64,000 nt of DNA from Winogradskyella sp. PG-2. Lineage in GTDB: Bacteria; Bacteroidota; Bacteroidia; Flavobacteriales; Flavobacteriaceae. The notes under the pieces were generated by a model. The model did not search any database. It saw only the letters and a program-made list of their open reading frames with translations, and was not told the DNA's origin. The DNA lies in NCBI RefSeq assembly GCF_000828715.1, contig NZ_AP014583.1, forward strand, positions 3,036,001 through 3,100,000. Direction: 5' to 3'. The position numbers and the translations under genes were made by a program. Shown here in pieces: positions 17,523 through 25,101 of the stretch (positions are counted from its first letter, which is position 1; every line of letters starts with the position of its first letter).

Positions 17523-19133
17523 TTATATAAGACCCTTTAAAAGATTAATGCTTACTGTTGCTAATTCGCTGTTAGGGAATTTGGCAAAATGGTTTTCATC
17601 TGGTCTTAATCCAACTTTTTCAGCCATAGTTTTAAAAACATCAACTTCGATAATATATTGATCACTATAACCATGTGTAGCATCATAAGCTGTTGCTGCG
17701 GTTTTACCAATATTTCTGGACGTTAATTTTGGACTTATAGTATGTAACTCTATAATGAGCAACCCAAATTTTTCAACAAAAGGTTTCCATTTTTGTAAGT
17801 GTTCTAGTAATGAAGCTTCAACATTATTGTTAGATAAACGTTTTCCTTCTGAAGCATAAGCACCTGAAGATTGACTTATAAAATCATAACTCATTTTTGG
17901 TGCTTCCCAAATGCGATTATGGTCTAAGAAAGTCCTAACGTTTAGAAGGTCGAGTAATTCGATGTTGTAATCCTCTTTTAAATCTGAAGCTAATATATCT
18001 GGACGTCCAATATCTCCCCAAATAACTTTAGCCCAAATATCCGCTTTTATAAGATTGGCTCTAGTTACTTTTAATGCGGCTTTATTAAAGTCTGCACCTA
18101 CTAAGAATAAAGGATATTCGTCTAATAATTTACCACGTAAGGTTTGTTGCTCTATAACATTAAAAATATGTTCTATAAAAGCACCATTACCACAACCCAT
18201 ATCTAAAATACCTTTAGGTTGCTCGTCAATGGGTCTATTAAATAAGTCGATAATAACTTTATCAATGACTTTAAAATAAGTAGTATGTGCACCACCACTT
18301 CCCCAAACATTCATTTCTCGATGTACGTGTTTTTCTGTATCACTTGAGGATTCCGTTTTTAATATCAATGGGTTTCCAAAAATAAGCTCATCTAGTTGTA
18401 AAAATGTAGGTATGTAAGAGACAGTAACTCCATAAGCGCTTGCGCGTTTGGCAAAGAATAACCCTTTATCTGTAAATTGATAGGTATTCTTCTTTTTTTT
18501 AAACCAATCTAAATGAGTAAAAAAATCTAGAATTTTTTTAAAACTCTCAGGGTTTTTATGATACTCTTCAGCCGTAAATGAGGCTTCCATAAAATATTTA
18601 TGAAATAATCCGTTGACTCCTAATAGTACAATAATTGGACCTGCAATGACTCCTTCAATGTGTTTTAAAATTTGAAATTCAATTGAGTTTTCATCTGAGG
18701 CATCTATACCAAAGTTGGTTTCAAATTTTTTAAATATTCTTTCTAAAGCAATAAACGCATCTGTACTAATTGTTTTTTCTTCAGCGAATTTATCCGAGTA
18801 TTTTAAGAGGTTAACAGCATCTTCATAAAGGTGAGCTAACTCAAACGCTTTAGTACTATTTTTATTTATTTTAAAATATAATGTGTTTGATTTATTGTCT
18901 ATATGTTGTTCTAACCAACCTTGGGAGCAAAGTACGCGTAGTGCAACATTTAAATAACCTTCGTTTGCGTTAAACTTAGTCGTCAGATCTTCTAACCCAA
19001 TTTTGCTATTCTCTAAAATAAAGTTTAGAACATTACTTTTATGAAGTGTGTAAGCTGAAGTTGATACAGCAATACCATCTAAATGTCTAAAAATGGTACT
19101 TCTTAATTTAGATTTATCGGATTTAGTTAGCAT
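17523..19133 (-). CDS. Large class I SAM methyltransferase with N-terminal winged-helix region (AprA-MT/PKS-like)
   Basis: 536 residues from the ATG at 19133; a frame opening at 19172 is rejected because that ATG lies inside the terminator hairpin of the upstream operon. Residues about 1-100 look like a winged-helix dimerisation region (RSTIFRHLDGIAV, LEDLTTKFNANEGYLNVALRVL). The catalytic part has motif I ILDMGCGNGAFIEHIF and VGADFNKAALKV. The arrangement resembles methyltransferase domains of polyketide synthases and the AprA family, but here it stands alone without PKS domains. Substrate unknown. It is preceded by a strong terminator, so it should have its own promoter. Confidence 0.75.
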   Translation of the reverse strand: MLTKSDKSKLRSTIFRHLDGIAVSTSAYTLHKSNVLNFILENSKIGLEDLTTKFNANEGYLNVALRVLCSQGWLEQHIDNKSNTLYFKINKNSTKAFELAHLYEDAVNLLKYSDKFAEEKTISTDAFIALERIFKKFETNFGIDASDENSIEFQILKHIEGVIAGPIIVLLGVNGLFHKYFMEASFTAEEYHKNPESFKKILDFFTHLDWFKKKKNTYQFTDKGLFFAKRASAYGVTVSYIPTFLQLDELIFGNPLILKTESSSDTEKHVHREMNVWGSGGAHTTYFKVIDKVIIDLFNRPIDEQPKGILDMGCGNGAFIEHIFNVIEQQTLRGKLLDEYPLFLVGADFNKAALKVTRANLIKADIWAKVIWGDIGRPDILASDLKEDYNIELLDLLNVRTFLDHNRIWEAPKMSYDFISQSSGAYASEGKRLSNNNVEASLLEHLQKWKPFVEKFGLLIIELHTISPKLTSRNIGKTAATAYDATHGYSDQYIIEVDVFKTMAEKVGLRPDENHFAKFPNSELATVSINLLKGLI

Positions 19134-19161
19134 AAAAGGTTTGTTTAGACTTAAAGATAAA

Positions 19162-19187
19162 AAAACCATCACATGGATGATGGTTTT
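19162..19187 (-). terminator. Rho-independent terminator after the DoxX/head-GIN operon
   Basis: On the minus strand AAAACCATCA and TGATGGTTTT form a perfect 10-bp stem around a 6-nt loop, followed by more T residues. It lies 22 nt after the stop of the head-GIN gene. Confidence 0.85.
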
Positions 19188-19209
19188 ATAACAAAAATTA
19201 ACTTTAGAA

Positions 19210-20109
19210 TCAATTGAAAAGTTTTACCGTTCTATCCTTATCTTCTTTCTTAATAGTGATTAGTAATTTTCTGAACCCTAATCTATTTATTTTGTAAACC
19301 TTAGTGCCAACTGTCCAGTTCTCTTTTCGAGTTGTAAATGGCATCATAGGAAACCCATATCCAAATTTTGTTCCATCTTGTTTTGGTCCAACAACTTCGA
19401 AATGATTGCGGTTACTCGAATTATTCTTAATCTTAAAATTGATATAAACAGCTTCTGGGTTTTTAACTTTTTTCGCATCATTTATACCATAAATACACCC
19501 ACCTTTTTTTGTTTTTGTCTTTAAGGTTTTCGGTTTTTCTAAATATATGAGTTTACCGTCATTAGCTACATCAGCCCAAAGTAAATTGGTTACATTTACA
19601 GTAACTTTTCCCCAGCTCCATAGATTTATATAAGCGTTGTCTGCTATGATTTTTGAAGCATCAATTGTTGCTAATTCTGACCCTATTCTTAATTCTTTGG
19701 TTTTTCCTTCAATAATAATATGTCCTAAAGGTGCATTAACCCTAAGTTCGTCGTTATCTACGTTGATGATTTTTGTTGTGTCATGCGTTCCTGACTCTAG
19801 ACGTTTTAAATTGGGTGCTCCTATTGTGATTATTGCATGCTGTGATGGTGATATCCATTCTTTTTGGTTGAGGTGTAATACTCCATCTACTACTTCCGTA
19901 TCTATTAAGTCAAATAGGTTAGTATCTGTGGTAATACTCATGTTTTCCTCAGCAGATTGATCGATTGTAACTTTTGCATAAAAATTGATTTTTATGTGCT
20001 CTAAACCATCAACATTAAAGTTTCGGGTTTCAATTACTTTATTTCCTTTTGTTTGTGCTATTGCTGTTATCCCAGCAAGAAATAGCACTAGTACTAAATA
20101 TTTCTTCAT
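19210..20109 (-). CDS. Exported head-GIN domain protein (DUF2807)
   Basis: 299 residues with a signal peptide (MKKYLVLVLFLAGITAIAQ). The body shows the repeating short beta-strand pattern of the putative auto-transporter adhesin head-GIN family: FNVDGLEHIKINFYAKVTI, IGAPNLKRLESG, LRVNAPLGHIIIEG. The parallel beta-helix is expected in the periplasm or on the surface, but the precise role is unknown. The gene follows the frameshifted gene at 20118 by 8 nt and ends at a terminator, so it closes the DoxX operon. Confidence 0.85.
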   Translation of the reverse strand: MKKYLVLVLFLAGITAIAQTKGNKVIETRNFNVDGLEHIKINFYAKVTIDQSAEENMSITTDTNLFDLIDTEVVDGVLHLNQKEWISPSQHAIITIGAPNLKRLESGTHDTTKIINVDNDELRVNAPLGHIIIEGKTKELRIGSELATIDASKIIADNAYINLWSWGKVTVNVTNLLWADVANDGKLIYLEKPKTLKTKTKKGGCIYGINDAKKVKNPEAVYINFKIKNNSSNRNHFEVVGPKQDGTKFGYGFPMMPFTTRKENWTVGTKVYKINRLGFRKLLITIKKEDKDRTVKLFN

Positions 20110-20117
20110 GATATTAA

Positions 20118-20602
20118 TTAAGCTTTTGTGAATGTATAGGTGTTTCTTACAAAGCGTTCATTTGAGTTTTTAAACTGTACTTCTTTAGTAACCTTATAAT
20201 TAGTTTTACTGAACTGACGTGTAATATAAATAGTTGCTTTTTCCCATCATCTCTTCCTTCGTATGTAGTTACAAAAGTTCTTATTCCATTTTCTAAGGTA
20301 TTGTTAACAATTTTTTCATTACCAAAATAAGTGCCTTCTTTTTTAATTTTTACTGATGATTTATTGTTTTTATTTGGTTCATAAGTGTATTGAATATTAA
20401 AAACTATTTTCTCATCTTCAATTTTAATTTGAGTTGTTGCATCAATACTTGTAGGCTTTCCAGATTGATAATCTTTGTATGTTAATTGTCCTACCCAACT
20501 CGTGTTATTTAAGATTTCAAAGTCAGCTAATTTTAATGGGTCTTGTGCATTACAGTTAAAAGCGATAACGTAAAGACAAAATGTTGTAAATAGATTTTTC
20601 AT
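20118..20602 (-). pseudogene. Exported small protein with a frameshift in an A tract
   Basis: The frame from the ATG at 20602 encodes a signal peptide (CLYVIAFNCNAQ) and a soluble domain up to YEGRDDGKK. It then continues as LFILHVSSVKLI to 20147, which looks out of frame. Shifting by one base in the five-T run at 20238-20242 gives ATIYITRQFSKTNYKV and a natural end RNTYTFTKA at 20118. One A appears to be missing from the tract on the coding strand, or the ribosome slips at AAA AAG. The family is not recognised. It lies between the DoxX and head-GIN genes. Confidence 0.6.
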
Positions 20603-20619
20603 GATATTTGATTTTAATA

Positions 20620-21117
20620 TTATTTATTTAATTTTTTACTGATGAGATAATCGATTCCGAATCTGCCAGAACCTAATAAAAGATTGTAGATAGCTACCCA
20701 AAGAAATCCTAATGCTGGTAACATTGACCATAATCCTTGATTCCATTTTTGCATAAAAATGGCCACTAACATGGTACACATAATTAAGAATGAAGCGATT
20801 CGAGTCTTTAGACCGAGTAATAGAAATAAACCTCCAACGGCTTCGCTAAATGCTCCCATCCATGCGAAGAATATTGGTGCTAATGCAAAAACACCACCAT
20901 AAGTGGCCACATCTTCAGGAAACCAAGCTGCTACTTCTAATAGATTCAAGTTTTGGCTATCGGCTGTCCATGGCATTCCAAACTTGTCTGCTCCAAACAT
21001 TGCAGTTAACCAAAGACCACATAAAAATCTTGGAATAGCAAACGCTAAATCTATAGACCAATGTTTTTGAGTAATCGGAGCAATTAAAAATTTTAGTATT
21101 CTTTTTAAATGTATCAT
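20620..21117 (-). CDS. DoxX-family membrane protein
   Basis: 165 residues with four hydrophobic helices. IPRFLCGLWLTAMFGADKF and GAFSEAVGGLFLLLGLKTR are typical of the DoxX family, small inner-membrane proteins linked to quinone or thiol redox in some members. Function here is not defined. First gene of the three-gene operon 19210-21117. A 24-bp inverted repeat lies just upstream. Confidence 0.85.
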   Translation of the reverse strand: MIHLKRILKFLIAPITQKHWSIDLAFAIPRFLCGLWLTAMFGADKFGMPWTADSQNLNLLEVAAWFPEDVATYGGVFALAPIFFAWMGAFSEAVGGLFLLLGLKTRIASFLIMCTMLVAIFMQKWNQGLWSMLPALGFLWVAIYNLLLGSGRFGIDYLISKKLNK

Positions 21118-21155
21118 AACAAATAGTTTAAATGTTGTTGATACAAATTTCGAAT

Positions 21156-21179
21156 ATAAGTCTTCGACGCACGACTTAT
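21156..21179. promoter_or_regulatory. Inverted repeat upstream of the DoxX operon
   Basis: ATAAGTC and GACTTAT are perfect 7-bp arms 10 bp apart, about 40 nt before the DoxX start codon and after the stop of the AraC-type gene. It could be an operator. AraC-family sites are usually direct repeats, so the neighbour is not an obvious ligand. Confidence 0.3.
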
Positions 21180-21216
21180 TGCGTACTAGAGCGACCCAAA
21201 TACGATTTGAGACGTC

Positions 21217-22389
21217 TTAATTTAATTGAGATTTTAAATATTCGGTAGGTGAGTAGTTTGTTAGCTTTTTAAACACACGATTAAATGTTGCTTTACTATT
21301 AAAGCCACATTCTTGTGCGATACCAAGTAGAGATAATTGTTTGTGCTTATCTTCTTTTAGCATACTCTTAAAAGCATTCACACGGTATTCATTAACAAAG
21401 TCATTAAAGTTTTTATTAAAACCAGAATTAATTGTTTCTGAGAGTTGCCCTCTAGTCATTTTGGCAAGCTGAGCTAAATCAGATAGATTGAGTTCTGGGT
21501 TTAAATAGGCTTTATCAGTTTCCATAAGATATTTAACTGTATCAATATCGTTATTAGAAATAGATTTTTCTTCAAAATCATTTGTGTCTTCTGGTATGCC
21601 TATAGTTTTAGGCGTAAATGTAAAGTCTAACTTATTAAGCTTAGTGGTATCCGTAAAATAGCCTTTAATACCTACATAGAGCGTAATTATGGCCATAAAT
21701 AAATTTAACCACCAACGTTGCTGGTACCCAAGATCCATAAAACGAGATCCTATAATATCTTGTATGGTACCATATAAAAATGAAAGACTAAACAATATTA
21801 GAAAGCTTAAAATCCAGTTAAGCTCTAGCTTATATGTATTAGAAAAATATTGAATGATCTTCTTTCTATAACTATAGAATAATTGAAATGTAAATGCGAG
21901 ATATAGAAGCATAAATGGTGTTTCTATATAGCTTAGTATAGATTGGATATAAGCTTCATCTAATTCAATCTTTAAAATACCATTTTGAGTGTCATTAAAA
22001 CCTGGTTGCAAAGCATCATAAGTGTATATACTAAAACGATACATTATAATTACAAATGCCAATGCAAAGTGCCACCAATATGAGGTTTTAAATCTAAAAT
22101 TTGAGGTGGTTATAGATTTAATGTAAAGAAAAATCAATGGAGCCAATGCGACTCCAATATTTATGAGAAAGTAATTGATTTTAGTAGTTCTAAACTCATT
22201 ATACCAGCCCAAAAAACCTAAAGTATAGCATATTTGTGCATAACAAGTAAGGAGTAGAATAAGGCCTAGAAATAAGTCAGAAAGATGCTTTTTTTTGAAG
22301 TATCGTGAAAATAATAGAACAACAAAAACTAATCCTTGTATAACAAGAATAAGTAAAGGTAAACTCCAACGATTAAAATCTGGAAACAA
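21217..22389 (-). CDS. AraC-family regulator with N-terminal membrane domain
   Basis: 390 residues. About seven hydrophobic helices occupy residues 10-245 and the C-terminal 110 residues are an AraC/XylS double helix-turn-helix: LNLSDLAQLAKMTRGQLSET and LLGIAQECGFNSKATFNRVF. This membrane-bound AraC architecture is common in Flavobacteriaceae. It presumably senses a membrane or periplasmic signal. It sits upstream of the DoxX operon on the same strand, so control of that operon is possible but unproven. Confidence 0.9.
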   Translation of the reverse strand: MFPDFNRWSLPLLILVIQGLVFVVLLFSRYFKKKHLSDLFLGLILLLTCYAQICYTLGFLGWYNEFRTTKINYFLINIGVALAPLIFLYIKSITTSNFRFKTSYWWHFALAFVIIMYRFSIYTYDALQPGFNDTQNGILKIELDEAYIQSILSYIETPFMLLYLAFTFQLFYSYRKKIIQYFSNTYKLELNWILSFLILFSLSFLYGTIQDIIGSRFMDLGYQQRWWLNLFMAIITLYVGIKGYFTDTTKLNKLDFTFTPKTIGIPEDTNDFEEKSISNNDIDTVKYLMETDKAYLNPELNLSDLAQLAKMTRGQLSETINSGFNKNFNDFVNEYRVNAFKSMLKEDKHKQLSLLGIAQECGFNSKATFNRVFKKLTNYSPTEYLKSQLN

Positions 22390-22422
22390 AACAGTTAGAT
22401 TTAGAATCTAAATGTAAAAGAA

Positions 22423-24834
22423 TTATCGCAATTTCGGAAAATCAATAGGGCTCAATTCGTGCATAACTTCATAAATAGCCTCAAAAATATCCTCAGTCGA
22501 AGGTTTTGAGAAATAATCACCGTCAGTACCATAAGCTGGTCTATGTGGTTTAGCCGCTAAGGTTTTTGGCTGACTGTCTAAATACTGAAACCCATTCTGT
22601 TTGTTAATGATTTCATTGAGTATATAGGCTGAAGCTCCTCCTTCAATATCTTCATCAATAACCATAACGCGGTTGGTTTTAGAGATGCTTTTTACGATGT
22701 CGTGATTTAAATCAAAAGGCAGTAAGGACTGTACATCAATAATTTCTGCATCAATACCAACAGTCTGCAATTCTTTGGCAGCTTGTTCTACTAATCGTAA
22801 GGTAGATCCATAAGACACTAAGGTAATGTCATCTCCTTCTCTTACTGTTTCAACGACTCCAATAGGTGTTCTAAATTCACCAATATTATTAGGTAATTTT
22901 TCTTTTAATCTATAGCCATTCAAGCATTCTACAACTAATGCAGGTTCGTCACTTTCTAATAACGTATTATAGAATCCGGCAGCTTTAGTCATATTTCTTG
23001 GAACTAATACATGGATACCTCGTATAAGATTTAAAATACCTCCCATTTGCGATCCAGAATGCCAAATCCCTTCTAAACGATGACCACGTGTTCTTACAAT
23101 TAAAGGGGCTTTCTGCCTCCCTTTAGTTCTGTAATGAACTGTTGCTAAATCATCGCTCATTATTTGAAGCGCATACATCACATAATCTAAATACTGAATT
23201 TCTGCAATAGGGCGTAAGCCTCGCATTGCCATACCTATACCTTGACCAATTATAGTAGCTTCTCTAATGCCTGTATCAGAAACTCTGAGTTCTCCATATT
23301 TTTCTTGAAGCCCTTCTAACCCTTGATTAACGTCTCCAATGTAACCAGCATCTTCACCAAAAATTAAAGCTTCAGGATAGTTTTTGAATATAGCATCAAA
23401 ATTTTCTCTTAAAACAACACGTCCATCGACCTCCTTTACATCTTCATCATATGTTGGTATAACTTCAGATTGATTCAAAACACTTAAACTCGATTCACTA
23501 TGTAAGTGAGAACTATATTTTGGTTGAATGGTTTCTAAATAGGAGTTAATCCAATTTTGAAGCGTTATTTTAATCGTTGATTCTTCTGATACTACATAGC
23601 GGAGTGCTTTTCTAGTTGCAGATAATATATCTCTACGCAGTGGCTCGTCTATGTCTGTTAAATCATTTCTTAGTTTGGTTATAAAAACACCATTAGGACT
23701 GCTAGAAGCTAATTGATCTAGAAGGCTTATTGCCTCATTACGTTCAGATATAATTGGTTCTATAAATGAATTCCATGCTGCTTTTTTACCATCTCTTACG
23801 GCTTTCTTTATACCTCTATCTATTTCAGTAAGTTCGTCATCAGTAGCAATATTATTGCTAATCATCCAATTACGCATTTGTAAATTACAATCGTATTCCG
23901 CTTCCCAAGCCAATCGCTCACTATCTTTATAACGCTCATGAGACCCTGAAGTAGAGTGACCTTGAGGTTGAGTTAACTCTTGCACATGTATCATTACAGG
24001 AATATGTTCCTTTCTAGAAACTTGAGCAGCGCGTTGATACGTATCAATTAATTCTGGATAATTCCAGCCGTTAACTCTAAATATTTCGTAACCTTTTTCG
24101 TCTTTATTACGTTGAAACCCTTTTAAAATTTCAGATATATTTTCCTTTGTGGTTTGATGTTTGGCGTGTACTGAAATCCCATATTCATCATCCCAAATAC
24201 TTATAACCATTGGGACTTGTAAAACACCAGCGGCATTAATTGTTTCAAAAAACAAGCCTTCACTTGTACTAGCGTTACCTATTGTTCCCCAAGCTATTTC
24301 ATTTCCTTTTACAGAAAAATTAGAAGTGTCAATTCCATCAACATGTCTATAAACTTTAGAGGCTTGAGCTAAACCTAATAATCTTGGCATTTGTGCAGCA
24401 GTAGGAGAAATGTCAGAACTAGAGTTTTTTTGCTGTGTTAAGTTTTTCCAATGCCCATTCTCATCTAGGCTATGCGTTGTAAAATGACCTCCCATTTGGC
24501 GGCCAGCAGACATGGGCTCTTCTTTTAAATCCGTATTAGCATATAAACCAGCAAAGAATTGCTCAATAGTTAATTCGCCAATAGCCATCATAAATGTCTG
24601 GTCTCTGTAATAACCAGATCTAAAGTCACCATTTTCAAAAGCTTTTGCCCAAGCGATCTGTGGAATTTCTTTCCCATCTCCAAAAATGCCAAACTTAGCT
24701 TTTCCTGTTAAAACTTCCCTGCGACCTAATAAACTACATTCGCGACTTGTAACTGCAAGTTTATAGTCGTTTAAAACTTCAGCTTTAAAATCTTCAAATG
24801 TAATTTCAGTTTTGGTGTTAGGGTTGGACTTCAT
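22423..24834 (-). CDS. 2-oxoacid dehydrogenase E1, fused alpha and beta subunits
   Basis: 803 residues. Residues about 15-400 are the E1-alpha (thiamine-diphosphate) domain and about 480-800 the E1-beta transketolase-like domain (LRENFDAIFKNYPEALIFGE, IGQGIGMAMRGLRPIAEIQY). The fusion is the Bacteroidota form of a pyruvate or branched-chain 2-oxoacid dehydrogenase E1; E2 and E3 are not nearby. In the ThDP motif, where GDG or GDA is usual, it reads IGNASTSEG, with Asn187 in place of the Mg-binding Asp, and the second part reads WDDEYGIS rather than an NN pair. A 28-codon frame lies 4 nt upstream and shares its promoter. Confidence 0.92.
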   Translation of the reverse strand: MKSNPNTKTEITFEDFKAEVLNDYKLAVTSRECSLLGRREVLTGKAKFGIFGDGKEIPQIAWAKAFENGDFRSGYYRDQTFMMAIGELTIEQFFAGLYANTDLKEEPMSAGRQMGGHFTTHSLDENGHWKNLTQQKNSSSDISPTAAQMPRLLGLAQASKVYRHVDGIDTSNFSVKGNEIAWGTIGNASTSEGLFFETINAAGVLQVPMVISIWDDEYGISVHAKHQTTKENISEILKGFQRNKDEKGYEIFRVNGWNYPELIDTYQRAAQVSRKEHIPVMIHVQELTQPQGHSTSGSHERYKDSERLAWEAEYDCNLQMRNWMISNNIATDDELTEIDRGIKKAVRDGKKAAWNSFIEPIISERNEAISLLDQLASSSPNGVFITKLRNDLTDIDEPLRRDILSATRKALRYVVSEESTIKITLQNWINSYLETIQPKYSSHLHSESSLSVLNQSEVIPTYDEDVKEVDGRVVLRENFDAIFKNYPEALIFGEDAGYIGDVNQGLEGLQEKYGELRVSDTGIREATIIGQGIGMAMRGLRPIAEIQYLDYVMYALQIMSDDLATVHYRTKGRQKAPLIVRTRGHRLEGIWHSGSQMGGILNLIRGIHVLVPRNMTKAAGFYNTLLESDEPALVVECLNGYRLKEKLPNNIGEFRTPIGVVETVREGDDITLVSYGSTLRLVEQAAKELQTVGIDAEIIDVQSLLPFDLNHDIVKSISKTNRVMVIDEDIEGGASAYILNEIINKQNGFQYLDSQPKTLAAKPHRPAYGTDGDYFSKPSTEDIFEAIYEVMHELSPIDFPKLR

Positions 24835-24838
24835 ACGT

Positions 24839-24925
24839 TTATCTGTATTGTTTTTTTATGGACACATGCTGTTCGCTATCAATCTCTATTCTTAATGGAT
24901 TAAATTCTGAACATGCTCGTTTCAT
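24839..24925 (-). CDS. Possible 28-residue leader peptide of the E1 gene
   Basis: An ATG at 24925 opens a 28-codon frame (MKRACSEFNPLRIEIDSEQH, then eight more residues) ending at 24839, only 4 nt before the E1 ATG. A well-formed promoter lies 20-50 nt upstream, so it would be the first frame on the mRNA. It has no signal or membrane segment. It may be a leader peptide, a coupling frame or chance. Confidence is limited because of its length. Confidence 0.4.
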   Translation of the reverse strand: MKRACSEFNPLRIEIDSEQHVSIKKQYR

Positions 24926-24945
24926 AGGTTCGTTTTACAGTCCTG

Positions 24946-24976
24946 CAAAATTAGTGATTTTAACACTCTTGTGCAA
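24946..24976 (-). promoter_or_regulatory. Promoter of the E1 gene
   Basis: TTG at 24976-24974, then exactly 20 nt, then TAATTTTG at 24953-24946 on the minus strand. The expected start is near 24941, giving a short leader before the 28-codon frame. Confidence 0.6.
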
Positions 24977-25101
24977 TAGTGTGAAATGTTATATTTTTGA
25001 ATTATTACCAGTAAATCAAATTTAAAAATACGAATTACATAAAATAATTCAATATTTTAACATATTGATAAGAATTCGTTAATAAGTGAGTTATCTACTT
25101 T

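Noticed and set aside
19134..19172. Longer N-terminus of the PKS-type methyltransferase
   Set aside because: The upstream ATG lies within the terminator hairpin of the preceding operon.
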